Below the pieces are notes generated by a model that saw only the letters and a list, made by a program, of their open reading frames with translations, had not been told where the DNA came from and searched no databases. A program made the translations under genes and the position numbers. DNA of 64,000 bases from Epiperipatus broadwayi (Eukaryota > Onychophora > Udeonychophora > Euonychophora > Peripatidae), in contig JAQFVV010012402.1 in assembly GCA_028023455.1 (NCBI GenBank), forward strand, positions 15,183,935 through 15,247,934, written 5' to 3'. Positions 36,769 to 49,088 of the stretch are shown here, in pieces. Each line of letters begins with the position of its first letter. Within the stretch, counting starts at the first letter, position 1.

Positions 36769-38200
36769 CTAAAATTTGAAAACAATAACAATAAGGAGAT
36801 CATAAAATAAAAATCACTGACAACAAAGGTCAGCTAAAATATTACATTAACAAATGATTTTATAAAAATAGACATACATAATACATCTTTCCTGCTTTTC
36901 TACTTCTAAGAACATGTCCAGTTAAATTTTTCTTCATTTTTTTAAAAATTATTTCAATAAATATTCTTTTCAAATCTAGTTTTATCAATTATTTATTCAT
37001 CAAAATCACATTGCAAAATATCAGTTTTCTGCATATATATATATATGCACGTAATGATGTTTCACTAAATGAAGAGTGATTGAGAAATTCATGGATATCG
37101 CATAATCAGATCTTGGAACATAAAATAATCTGCTTGAAATTTTTCTACTTTAGTATTAATTCTCAAGAAAAGTGTATAATGATGAGGGATGAAAAAAAGA
37201 CTGCAATAAGGAGGGAAATTTATGAATATGCGTTTGAATGCTATTTATATGAGCACCAGTTGTTGTCAATTTAACAAATCTATTAACAACAATACTCCAA
37301 AAAATATTTTATCCATTCCCTCTAATTGTAATTTCAAGGGATTGCAACTTCTCTTTTTTTTTATTAGTAAAAAAAAAAAAAATTTCTTTACATTTTTTTT
37401 TTCTACATCAAGTTCAATCTGCATTTTCAAATTAATATCTTTTTCATTTATCTTCAAAATTTTTAGTTTTATTAGTGTTTATTTGCACTCCAAATTTCCA
37501 CAATCATATTTGCCTTTTACTAAATTTCACTCTCATTATCTACAAGTCCTGTTATAACATCAATTAGTTTTCCTTCCCTCAATAATAATTCCATCCTTGT
37601 AAATGATATACATTTTGCCTCATAATTCTATTTATATTTGTTTTCTAAAAAATAGACTATTTCATCTTACAAATATAGTATTCCTCATATATGAATTTTA
37701 ATCTATAACTTTTTAAAATGTTAAATATATATATATCTGCTTATTTCTAAATCTCATCAAAAGTTCACATTATTGGCAACTGCATCTCTTAGTCGCTCTT
37801 CAAACTTTCTAATTTTAAATTATTTCCCAGATTAGCTTATCAGAAAACTATCTACTCCAAAGAGACAATCTTTAATAGATTTTTAATTATAATGTTTTGC
37901 ACTGTTCTTCATGAAACAAAATCAAAAAAAAAAAAGATTGATTCTTCTCTAATTATCAAAAAAATTACGACAGAGAATCAAATTAAAATCATTATATATA
38001 TATATTGTTAATCTATATTGTTTTTTTGATAGACAGTTAGTAGTTTTTGTTTCTAATAGATTATTTAAATCTAGTTTAATTACAAAACCATGAGTTAATG
38101 ATATATAACAAATCTCATTAGAAATATCAAATTTTTTAAAAATATATTTCACTTATATATAAGGTAAATCTAACCAAGGGCTCAATACCCACATATATAT
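36769..38200 (-). other. ADSS intron sequence, nothing recognised
   Basis: Start of the 10.3-kb intron 36769-47060. AT-rich with poly-A and poly-T runs that create chance ORFs on both strands near 37270-37460. No protein family was recognised. Confidence 0.55.
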
Positions 38201-38201
38201 A

Positions 38202-38735
38202 ATTAATAAAACAAGTCATAAATTTGGTAACTTGCTTTTAAGCTTGCACTTAAATGATCACTAGATGGAGCTTACCAATAGCTCTAATCAAGTTTTATTT
38301 TATGTGTCGAAAGAAAAAGAATTCAAAATCTCTATTGTTAAGTCCCTACCTCCAGACCAATTGGTTTCAAGCTTATGGCTCACTTCAGTGGAGAGCTGTG
38401 ACTCTAGAAACTAGATCTAAAATACTAACTCAAAAGTCAGCACTGCAGATCTGAACCTTTTAGACACATAAATGTCTTCAAATCCAGCTTTGCAAACCAG
38501 ATAGCTATATGGGTCTGAATTCAGCTGTTTGATCATATAGTAATAGCCTCTGCAATATAACATCACTAAAGCTTTCAAAGGTACACTTATATTAATAAAA
38601 ACAAGTCATAAATTTCGTAACTTGCTTTTAAGCTTGCATTTAAATGATCACTAGATGGAGCTTACCAATAGCTCTAATCATAAAATAAAGCTTGATTAGA
38701 GCTACTGCTAAGCTCCATCTAGTGATCATATATAT
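38202..38735. repeat. 90-bp direct repeat with an inverted third copy
   Basis: The block acaagtcataaattt through ccaatagctctaatca occurs at about 38208-38292 and again at 38600-38680 in the same orientation. Directly after the second copy, 38693-38729 is the reverse complement of 38644-38680 with two mismatches, forming a 37-bp-stem hairpin. The 300 bp between the direct repeats has no recognised content. It could be an element with terminal repeats or a local rearrangement. Confidence 0.65.
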
Positions 38736-38849
38736 ATATATGACATATTTTTTACCAGTAGTAATAAATATTTTACCAAATTACAACCATAATTTTTATT
38801 CTACATCAGAGCTAATGTGATTAACCAAGATTAGTCCAGAACCTTTATT

Positions 38850-38995
38850 ATCTAGTTAAGAATAGCTAATATTCATTTACTAATCATTACTAATTAATTA
38901 ACTAACTAGGTTGACTATGGGCCATCTATCTGGAAAAAAAAAATTGTAAACCTCCCTGGAATCTGAAAAATTTCAAAATTCACCAGGTCCATATT
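38850..38995. repeat. dispersed repeat, further copy
   Basis: Words agttaagaatagctaatatt, gactatgggccatctatctgg and ctggaatctgaaaaattt recur in the same order near 22376-22490 and 49730-49800. Confidence 0.4.
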
Positions 38996-39173
38996 GTAAT
39001 CCAATTTAGAAGCATGTCAAATAGATTTGAGATTCTTTTATTTCGACAATAGCTTTCAGCAATTTATTGAAACATCATCAATTGCCTATTTGCTTTATTT
39101 TAAATAACAATTTGCTATGTGCATAAATGGAGTCACAGAAAATATATTTAAATAATTAATTATATTCACTTTA

Positions 39174-39400
39174 TTAAAACAGGCAAAACTCACTATACGT
39201 ATGCCACACACAGCAAGTTAGAGTAATCACTGGATGCCAGAAGGCTTGTGCATAAAATCCCCATCTACTGCCTACTCATCCAATATCCCCAGACTAGTTT
39301 CTGGCTTGTGGCCTTTGTCAGTGAGGAGCCTTGGATCTGAGAGCACTGCATCTAGATCTGCTGTGTGTAACATATGTATAGTGAGTTTTGACTGTTTTAA
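39174..39400. mobile_element. 227-bp MITE with about 41-bp terminal inverted repeats
   Basis: The left terminus (39174-39214) and right terminus (39359-39400) are reverse complements with few mismatches, and the element begins and ends with TTAA. The interior (39235-39330) matches the inverted-repeat segment at 13096-13180. It is non-coding. TTAA borders would fit a piggyBac-type target, but the terminal bases are not typical, so the superfamily is open. Confidence 0.7.
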
Positions 39401-39961
39401 CAACAGTTATATACAAGCATAAGAGATGGTGGTCATGTGATGTTTAGTGGCTTATATTCACTTTAGTTGTATTCACATTCTTTCAAGTATTAATATATAA
39501 TGAACAGCAAGTAATAATTATAATTGGAGTTATTAAAAAAGAAAAACATATTTTCAAGTAGTTATATTTTTATTTTAGATATGCAACTGTTTATCCAATT
39601 TTGTTTTATGTAGTTTATTAAAACTTAAATTAAAATAATGCAAGTTGATTTGAATCTGGATTTAATAAAGAAGAACATTATCTTTTATTTTCATTTTGAA
39701 TCAAAAGCTTTTAATTTTGTTTAGCAGAATATTTGTTTTAATTTTATCTAAACAAAATCCTTTCATCCTTACGGGAATAAAAGCATATACAAAATTACTC
39801 AAGCATAGCTATTGAAGAGATAAGTAAACAAGATATCCAAAACAATGAATAAGATAAGAAACCTAATTAAATTTCATTATCAGAAAAAGTTTTATAATTT
39901 CCTTGAAATCTTTTAATTAGAGAATCTTCTGGAGCTCTTTGTTTAAGTTAATATAAAAACC
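39401..39961 (-). other. ADSS intron sequence between two mobile elements
   Basis: The first 60 bp continue similarity to the right end of the nested insert at 13270-13330 (the gtgatcatgtgatg / gtggtcatgtgatg words). The remainder is AT-rich and unrecognised. Confidence 0.45.
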
Positions 39962-39969
39962 TTGTAAAG
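39962..39969. repeat. 8-bp target-site duplication, left
   Basis: ttgtaaag, identical to 40277-40284. Confidence 0.75.
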
Positions 39970-40276
39970 CAGCTTTCCCAACCTTTTTGCACTTAGGAGC
40001 ACATTCTATAATACCAGCCAGGTGGCGGGCACCATTTATTTTTTCAATGTAAATTTATAGTTGTATATTGTTAATGACAGACCCTTTTACGCTGTAAAAG
40101 TATAGTATGACCTACAATTTGATCACAATATAATACAATAATTTATAAGAAATCTTAAAAATTAAATTTATTTGTATGAGATAAATAATGTTTTATTGTG
40201 TTCGGATAGCGGCAGGCACACGTAAAATGACCTGCGGGCGCCATGGTGCCCGCAGGCATAGGGTTGGGGACCCCTG
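39970..40276. mobile_element. non-autonomous hAT-type element
   Basis: A 307-bp insertion. Its ends read CAGCTTTCCCAACC and, inverted, CAGGGGTCCCCAACCC, the usual hAT form. It is bordered by an exact 8-bp duplication, the length made by hAT transposases. The right part contains a G+C-rich near-palindrome (40231-40256, arms CCTGCGGGC and GCCCGCAGG), strikingly unlike the surrounding sequence. It has no transposase, so it would depend on an autonomous hAT. Confidence 0.8.
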
Positions 40277-40284
40277 TTGTAAAG
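40277..40284. repeat. 8-bp target-site duplication, right
   Basis: ttgtaaag, identical to 39962-39969. Confidence 0.75.
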
Positions 40285-41187
40285 TATGTTTTAAGAATTT
40301 TTCAAATCAGTCACTACTGGAAGCTCTATACAAAAAACCAGAAGTGACAATGCAGAAATGGGGGGAAGTAAAGACAACCGATCTGCTTCAATTGGTTGTT
40401 TTTTTCTGAAAATGTGTGCAATTGTTCCGATATAAAGACCCATTCATCCATGTATTATGAAAAAGCTATCCATTTACTTATTGTTACTGACAAATACCTG
40501 TGTCTTGTCAATTTAAAGAGAATATATAATTCATTCGCCATAGAATATAACAAATATTTCAAAAGAATGTCAAAAGAAATATTTCTGTTTTATAATCTAA
40601 ATTTTATGGTAACAAAATTTTGTGAAGAGAAGTGAAAACTCAGTGAACAAAAATGAGTTGTTTTGTCAAATAAAATGCTCAAAGTTATTCTATTGAAGAA
40701 TTAAAATATTCTTCGAATTAAAAGGAATTTCCACTTGCCTGATATAAATTTACCGAAAGAATGAATAAATTCTAGTGAAGTTACACAGCTTATGCTACCA
40801 AACAATCCAGAACTTCACCTGTATGTAAGGGATCAATCATTTTGAACTATCACCAAAAACTATATCCGTGGTAAAATGTTTATAACATGTATATTTTCTA
40901 CTTTAGAAATCTAATGCATAAATCTTTTAATCCAAAGACAATGATCAGTATATTTTCTTGCAATCTTATTTTTATTGCCTATGTAATTTATTTTCTTTTA
41001 TCACTCATAATAGTAGAATATTTCTAGTATTGTAATGATATATGATTTTCTATTTTATTTTATTATATAAATGTATTTTATATATCTTGTTGAAAGTAGG
41101 TCATCTTCCAAGTAAAACAAATACTAGCATTCTTATTATTAAAGTTTGTAATGAATAATTTCGTGTTTAAAAGTTACATTCCCTCTC
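40285..41187 (-). other. intron sequence, nothing recognised
   Basis: Contains chance ORFs (for example 40396-40635 plus) with no recognised domain. An HIJ-type transposon origin is possible but unsupported. Confidence 0.4.
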
Positions 41188-42170
41188 CATTCTGCTCACA
41201 GCATACAATCTTTGAGTAGTTTACAAAATTTTTTTATGTGATTCATTTGTGAAATTATAAAGAGTTAGGGATAAAACTTATGATTCAATTAATAAACAGA
41301 ACAAATGTAGCGAACAATTATAGAATAGACAATAATAATTTTAATTCAAGCACGAGTGCAGCGCAACCCGTGCTTGAATACATATATTTCCCAAAAGTAA
41401 AAAATTATTTGACTTAATAATAATTTTAATAAAATCATGTTTACGCAATAACAATTTAGCTATAATAGAGTATTAAATTTTAATAAGGGCATTTAGTCAA
41501 CCAAAATAAATACTGAAATTTTAAATTTAGTTAAATTATCCTTAATGGCCATGTAGAACAAATTGAAAATCTGCAGTAAAAGAGTGATTGAGTTCATATC
41601 AATAATCATTCGATGGATCAAGACCTACCTAGATGAATTCTTTAATTCAATTATTTCTGTGTATATTTTTTTACTATAGTTAAGGGAAGAATTCTTCATA
41701 ATATATGATATACTCCCATTTATATACTGTGTGCTATTGTGATATGACAAGCGAAAACTTATTTCCACGTTTAGTCATGTAAATATTTATTTTCCGGGCC
41801 AACTAATTAAGATTTAGTAAGAGATTTCAATCAATGACTTTTAACTAGGCTGTCAATATCTTTCTATATTACTAATTTAACCAATCGAGTATTTCCTGCT
41901 ATGTACGTTTAGAGAAAGGCATTTAGGTAGATAACTAATCTACCCAAATGTCCTTTCTCTCTTGTAGATCCATGCAAAGGCTAGCTTATCATATGCTTAT
42001 TAACCGAGTATTCCTTTTACAACCCTAGTGTATCAATAATTTAATATTATTAGTGTACATGAAAACCCATTCTTTTGCTTGATGTATTATATCTATGAAT
42101 GTTTAAATGGGCTCATACTATTACTATAAAATGTTAGCATCTATATATCATTCCGCAATTGTATTTATTT
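41188..42170. repeat. 0.9-kb direct duplication, copy 1
   Basis: It matches 43597-44460 in the same orientation along its length, for example gggataaaacttatgattca (41270 and 43678) and gtatattttttttac-type stretches. It is a diverged duplication or a dispersed non-coding repeat of unknown class. Copy 1 differs by a 70-bp insertion at 41346-41415. Confidence 0.75.
41346..41415. mobile_element. 70-bp insertion with a hairpin, absent from the paralogous copy
   Basis: Bracketed by an exact 15-bp direct repeat, aataataattttaat (41331-41345 and 41416-41430). Copy 2 of the duplication has only one such word (near 43741-43753), so it represents the unoccupied site. The insert starts with an 8-bp-stem hairpin, CAAGCACG...CGTGCTTG, around a loop containing GTGCAGCGCAACC, then AT-rich sequence. 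The class is unknown. Confidence 0.6.
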
Positions 42171-43596
42171 GTAGGTGCGGTTGATATTGTAATGGTCAAA
42201 CTTAGCGTAATTCATTTATTTCATTTTCTCTAAATGACCACCACCTGGCATTAAGCATCAAGAAATAATAATGTAACCATTACACAGCCCATTTGTAATG
42301 TCTGGCTAAATCACGGAGAACATAAGTTATTCCCGATGAATGACGGTAAATCTTGCAATCTTACATCAACAAAGTAATAAATCATGTAATAATAATTTAT
42401 TTATAAGTGTACTTATTAATTGATGGGGCAATTTATTTTCTTTAATAAAATTAACAAATCATGTAACAATAATTTATTTACAAAGTATAATCATTAATTA
42501 TGCAATTTATTTCTTTAACAAAATCCTTTAATCATTACACATCACAGTATTAATATATTCATAGATAATGTAACACATTTGCCATAGCTTTAATCCTAAA
42601 TTCAATAAGCTTAAATATAATTCTATGCATGTATAAATTCATAAATATAACATTTCTTTGAATTGCATGTCTCCTAGTACTTACACATACATATGCTCTA
42701 TATGGGATCAATGCTATCTTTATCACAATAATCAAAAGGAATGGTCTTTTAGATTCTAATCCTAAACATATCCACTTATATAATAATAACTATAAAGAAA
42801 AGGTCTTTTGGTCCTAACTCTAATCGAATAAACCTTTTATATATTAATTATAAGGAGTGGTCTTCTGGTCCTAAACTTAATTTAATACCACTACAATTTA
42901 TACAGAGATGATCATTCTCAGAATGATCTCTAACTCATTAAATTGATAGGAATGTATTATTCCATATGGATGTGAACATATATAAACTATCAAACATTGA
43001 AAAAACAACTGTACATATATAAATCCAAGTACATAAAATCCAATTTTTAGTAGTCAAATATATGTTGAAGAATTAATGAGACTAATGGAAATAATTACAT
43101 TGTTAACTAAGGTTATTTATGACTAAGACATTATTTATGTGTACATTGTGTTTACATGATGATAATTATTTCTTTACCATTTCCATTCAAATTAATAATT
43201 TATACAAAATTCACAAGCTTAGCATACATGTGATATATAATAATTTTTTTTTTTTTAAGAAATAATTTTAACAAGGAAAGAGAAGTATTATAGATTCATT
43301 TCTTTTCCTTTTTTAAAACTAACAATTTCTTCAAAATAATATCTGGATAACAAGCATTATTTACAAATTCAGATGTCATTTACTTCCTTTTTGACAAATA
43401 TTAAAAATCTGTTTACGATGATAATATAGTCTTGTAATTTATAACTATCTTTTAAATAAGCCTATTTCTTCATTTCATCTGGAGTTATTCAAAATATTTA
43501 AAAATGTTCAAGATATTAGATCTAGCTAACCAGTGAAATCCTAGGATTTGAATGAAGTAATATCTCATTCTGATCAAGAGAAAAGAAAAAAAAAAA
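42171..43596. other. sequence between the two duplication copies
   Basis: AT-rich. Short repeated words (aataatttatttata and ggtcttttgg/ggtcttctgg blocks at 42370-42480 and 42740-42870) suggest small tandem duplications. No gene was recognised. Confidence 0.5.
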
Positions 43597-44460
43597 TTTC
43601 ATTCTGCTCAATATAATCTTTGAATAGTAAAAAAAAAATTTTTTTATGCGATTCATTTGTAAAATTACAAACAGCTAGGGATAAAACTTATGATTCAATT
43701 AATAAACAGAACGAATGCAGAGAACAATTGCAGGATAGATGATAATAATTTTAGTAAAGTCAAGTTTATGCAATAAAAATTTAGCCATAATTGAATATTA
43801 AATTTTAATAAAGGTATAGTCAACTATAATAAATACTGAAATTTTAAATTTACTTAAATTACCCTTGCGTAGAACAAATTGAAAATCTACAACAGTAAAA
43901 GAGTGATTGAGTTTATGTCAATAATCATTGGATAGATTAAGATCTATCTAGATGAATTTTTTTATTCAATTATTTCTGTGTATATTGTTTTTTTGTAGTC
44001 AAGGGAGAGAGTCTTCATGCTATATATGCTCCCAATTATATACTGCATGCTATTGTGATATGACAAGTGAAAATGCATTTCCATGTTTAGTCAGATAAAT
44101 ATTTAATTCCTGGACAAAATATAAGATTTAATAAGAGATTTCAATCAATAACTTCTAATTAGACTGCCAATATCTTTCAATATTATTGATTTAAACAGAA
44201 GAGTATTTCCTACGATTTATGTTTAGTTACCTACCCGAATGTACTTTCTCTCTTGTAGGTCCTTGAAAAGGTTAGTCACTATATACTTATTAACTAAGTA
44301 TTCCTTTTATAGCCTAATATATCAATAACTTATATTATTAATGTATATAAAATCCATTATTTTGCCTGATGTATTATATCTACGAATGCTTGAATGGACT
44401 CATACTATAAAATGCTAGAATATATAGATCATTCTGCAATCATATTCATTTATACGTATA
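43597..44460. repeat. 0.9-kb direct duplication, copy 2
   Basis: Counterpart of 41188-42170 without the 70-bp insertion and with small deletions. It ends near a TA microsatellite (44457-44472). Confidence 0.75.
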
Positions 44461-44720
44461 TATATATATATGTAAACCGAATCTTGACTTGGTTACACTT
44501 TGCAGTTAAATTATTCATGTATAAGTATTCCTAGATAGAGCCACATTATCCATCCAGGGATAACTGGAACATGTGAGATCATATAAACGATTTAATATCC
44601 ACCTCTCACACATGTAGTATACCACAAAATGTAAAGTTAGTGATATTGCTCAATATTCAGTCAAGATAATTTAGAAATTACTTATATCAAAATCATATAA
44701 TTAAAATGCAAGTTTATATG

Positions 44721-44790
44721 GTCAGCAATACCTTGTATTTAAACCTAGACCAAACAAATAGCAATATGTATCTGCTGACTATAAAAGAAT
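44721..44790 (+). mobile_element. SINE fragment
   Basis: accttgtatttaaacctaga followed by ccaaacaaatagcaata matches the B-box region and following bases of the SINE relic at 16970-17010. It is too short and decayed to classify. Confidence 0.35.
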
Positions 44791-45487
44791 TATATATATT
44801 ACATTCAGTTCATAACCTAATGCTATTGAAATAATATGAGTCATAAGAATACATAAAGTATTATCAATGATTACCCTGTGTACAAATCTCACGTAATATA
44901 TTGTAGTATTTTGTATCTGAGAATCACCGATATTATGAATCATCCATTATCATTTTATACGTATAAAGGGCATATCTCATTTTATTGTTTTTCTTTTATG
45001 TTAATAAATTTGCATTATACATGTTATCTTGGCATATTGAACTATTTATTATTAATATCATATATTTATAGTTTTAATTTAATCTCTTATATCTCCCTGA
45101 CCTACAGGGAAATGAAGAAAAATGGGCTATAACTTCAAGTGTTGTAGCTAGATGAAGATTGCCCATGAGCAGTAGATGATGTTTTTGCTTTGTATTGTTT
45201 GAAGTAATATTTATATTTTGTTTTATACATGTTGCACATACACATACAAGTTGGAATATCATTTCTAGTTCTTGGGATTATTAACTATGCTGGGCTGCAT
45301 ATCTTGAGCATTACAATATTAACTAAAAACATTACAATTTTTTATTTTCTTTTTTAATTAACATAATAAAATAGAAGACAAAGCTATCATTATTAAATAA
45401 ATGACAATATATTTGTTTTTGCTTTAATAATTCTTTTATTCTTGCTGACATCAATGATTGTTATACTTCCCCTGTCTGCAACACTAT
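44791..45487 (-). other. intron sequence, nothing recognised
   Basis: AT-rich sequence with chance ORFs only. Confidence 0.5.
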
Positions 45488-45852
45488 CTTTGAATCAACA
45501 CATGATAAGTAGCAACAAATTTTAGTATTTCACTACAAACATTTTAGTGCCTGGATTACGATTAAAGACGTTTGAAATGAGACAATATGTTCTGTATCTT
45601 AATCCATGATGGAACAATAATGAACATTAAACATTGTTTTAAATTAACTAAAACTGTTACTAAATTATTTGAAATGATTCAAACTATGTACAGCAATGAC
45701 GCTAATGAATTTGCAAGATTTCATGATGGGAGAGCATTGAAAACATTCCCCAAAGGTGCAAACCATACTGTCACATTCCATGTTGTAACTTGTGATCCAG
45801 ACATGCTAGTCCTTAAAATTTTTGCGGAGAATAGTTATGTGTTGATTCAAAG
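45488..45852. mobile_element. mariner-derived MITE
   Basis: The ends are a perfect 16-bp inverted repeat, CTTTGAATCAACACAT at 45488-45503 and its complement at 45837-45852. Weaker inversion continues inward for about 90 bp. The centre (about 45600-45725, plus) encodes KHCFKLTKTVTKLFEMIQTM and FARFHDGRALK, which look like the first helix-turn-helix of mariner-type transposases. The left end also matches the start of the decayed mariner at 14700-14945. I read it as an internally deleted mariner carrying only a piece of the DNA-binding domain between two copies of one end. The 112-codon open frame at 45587-45925 is not a complete protein. Confidence 0.6.
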
Positions 45853-47060
45853 GTGGCATTTCAGGCAACTTGGAGAATTTTATCACTGGGACATGTTACA
45901 TAAGTTTTTATCTAACTTAAGATAAGTTTTTTTCTTCTTAATTATTAAGCTTAACATATATCATCAAGCAAACATTTAGTCCTGGGACTGACATAGACTT
46001 TTAGTGCAAAGACTCCCATCCAAATTGATCTTCAATTGCTCTTTTCAGTTCAGTAATATCCAGAACATCTGCATCCATACACAATTAGTGAATTGCAATA
46101 ACTATCATAGAAACACACTTTCAATTTTTTAATTTTTCTTTTTCTGACTTTTAAACTATCATCACATATGGAATCTTGTCTTTGTCTTGATGTATTTTAG
46201 ACTGATTAAAAATTCAAAGAAACCTGCAAGTATTGTTTTTTTTTTTATTTTAAAAAACTAATTTTCAGTATAGCCAATGATAAATAATTATCAATTACAT
46301 CACAGCAAAAATCAATACTACATAAGTATCAACAATTATTAATGATGTTCTCTATGCAAAGCAGTTGAAATATTTAGGTAAAAGGATATTAAGATTGAAT
46401 AATAACAGCCTAATCATAATCATTGGTAGTTTTTCATTGTTTGACAATTCTTTAGCACAATTTCTTTTAGAATCATAAAATTTAGAACAAGTATATGCTT
46501 CTGAACCATTATGACTTACTATACCTGTTTCATGATTATACCAGCATAAAGTTTTTATTAAAATTTAGAATATTTCATTCCGTTCATTCATTTTCACTGG
46601 CTCTAAAATTTGTAAATAATTTCTATTTTTTTTTGTTATTCAAAACTTTAATTAATTTCTTTTAAAATAATTTTATTTTGGTAAATATTAAGTTTACCAA
46701 TATGATATTTATGAAATTTTTCTTTTAATATTTTTATCCTATTTACAATTTAAAGATTCATTATGACTGATTTAGAGCTACATTGTAATTTGAAAACTCT
46801 ACGGATGTACAATACAAAGACTCTATTATCTATACGAATTGAAAAGATAGAAAATATGTAAATATAATATTAAAGGGAAAAAACATAGTAAATTAAAATA
46901 AAGTTTTATAATAGATTTTACAAAAAACATTTCTACATTATATGTGTTGTATGGGTGTGGGATGTTATGTATGCCTTATGTTTTTTTACAATTAAATGGA
47001 TATAAAATTAAGATAAAAATTATACAAACAAGTTTTACAATTAATAATTTTAATACTTAC
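45853..47060 (-). other. ADSS intron sequence, nothing recognised
   Basis: AT-rich sequence leading to the donor of the exon at 47061. Confidence 0.6.
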
Positions 47061-47106
47061 TTTGGAAGAATAAGTTGGACCGATTCCTTTTTTAGTTGTT
47101 CCTAAA
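47061..47106 (-). CDS. ADSS: adenylosuccinate synthetase, internal micro-exon
   Basis: A 46-bp exon, minus strand, between acceptor AG (47107-47108) and donor GTAAGT (47055-47060). It encodes LGTTKKGIGPTYSSK, the GTTKKGIGP signature that contacts IMP phosphate in this family. Its first base completes a Ser codon from the exon at 49089, where vertebrates have Asn, and it ends on a codon boundary. Confidence 0.94.
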
Positions 47107-49088
47107 CTGAAAGAAAGAATAAAACAATTACATATAAAAAAAATATGAATGGGTATCTATACAAATGAAGGTAAAAAAATTCAGATCAGGAACATCTGGT
47201 GCAATAGTGATACATTTTATACACCTTGAAGCAACAGAAGTACAGACCAACTTTTTTTTTCATATAGAAAGACTTTTAAAATGGTAGTTAAAAAAACTGA
47301 TAAAAAAACAGACATCACTTCCATGAGTCTATGAGAAGAAACAGCAGAGTTATAATGATCAAATTGTTAGATCCCATTTAACATATCAAAAAATGAACCT
47401 GATAACAATTTGTAAGGAGAAAAAAACCATACCTATAAAAGGATCAAAATTTGTGCTTTTTGATAAATACTTAAGAACATTCTAAATATTGTATCAAAAA
47501 AAAAACAATGAAAAAAAATACGAAGCCACTACAGAATACTTAAGATGTCAGCATACATACGAATGCTCCAAAGTAATCTGCCAAGTGCCATGAATAAAAT
47601 AATAAGTTAAAGCAGTCATATTAAAATTGCAGTTTTTTCATGTGAAAGCTAAAATGTGAAATAATGTGTTAATGAGCATAAAAACGGGAGTAAAAAGAAA
47701 TTGCTTGACAAACATATGCAAATTCAATATCAGACATTCAATGTATTGGGTTTGTTCACCCAGAATGACTTATTGATGATACTAGTATATATAAAGGTAA
47801 TTTTTCTGTGTTAAGTTATTTTAAACAAGAGTTATGTAAAAAAAAAAAAAATTATATATATGTTATGTTTCAGTGTTTTTGTTATCTTCCCCAAACTCTC
47901 TCTTCACTCAGTTAACTTACTTTTGCCATATTGGTATAGCAATGGAATTGCTTTTAGATTTAAAATGGAAGTGGTCTTTTAAAACAATGAAAACTTGAAT
48001 TAAAATTTCAATTTTCTATTTTTGTTTGATTATTCTGCTTGTATATTTTTCAAGAGTAAAAAATACGATCCTATAGTGAATCTCCCACAAATGATACTAA
48101 TATATATATATACGTTTTTGAGTAATGTTTTTGTTTAAAATTTAAGTTTTTTAAGATATTCATATTCTAAATTCTAGCTATGTTACATATCACATGAAAG
48201 CTTATAATTGTTTACTTATTGTAATTGTTTTTTTTAAAGAATTCAATAGCAGGAGCTTTACACCTACATTAGATAAAAAATTTAAAATTTGGATTTTTTT
48301 TTTTCATTATCTCAAATGGTATATTTAGTAAGTCAAATATGAAAAAAATTGAAGATGGTCATCACTCTATATGATTGTTCTTGGAAATAATTATCTCAAA
48401 GATATTCTAAAGAAGTGCAATATCGATTGCTTTCATTGGGAAGATATGACTGAAGATCAATCAAGTATATGAAAAAGTAAACTTCATAAAAGAAGTTAAA
48501 AGAAAGCACTGCAAAATTTAAATATATCAGAAGACTAGCATGTGATATATGTCGAAGTATCAATGGTTCATAGATTGGTTTGTATAGTCATTACAAAACT
48601 CATCTTCAATTTTTTAAAATTCTTTGTCTTTTTTCTTTTGAATTAGAAATAATTCTTAGTTGAATGACTACCACAGCTACGGAAATATTTTTTAGCCAAT
48701 CACAATCAATATTTCATCATAGCTTTACTTTTGTTTTCAAGCATGTGTGTCAGGTAGTGCTTGATAAAACCACATTCAAATATTCTTTAGCAAAATGTCA
48801 GAAAATTTAGCTCTTTGTAATGTAGTAAAGCAAATTATGCTCATTAGGTAAATAACCTTTTCTTAATTTTCACTTTAAGTCTTAATAGTAGCAAGAATAA
48901 ATAAGAATTAATTAACAAACTGCCAGAACAAATTTCATTCTAAATACTGTCATAAAAGATAAATATTTTCAAAAGTACTTGAGTGATAAACTTTTTTTTT
49001 ACCTCTCCTTACATATTTTTATAGTATTCACACTTGTAGACACATACATATGTAAACATATAAACACATTACAATCATTCAATAATAC
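47107..49088 (-). other. ADSS intron sequence
   Basis: A 1982-bp intron. AT-rich; nothing else recognised. Confidence 0.7.

Noticed and set aside
37222-37557. 111-codon plus-strand frame
   Set aside because: It is made of poly-T and low-complexity sequence (runs of Phe, Ser and Ile) with no domain and an equally open opposite strand.
45587-45925. 112-codon frame as a complete gene
   Set aside because: Only the first part resembles a mariner helix-turn-helix; the rest reads through the inverted end of a MITE.
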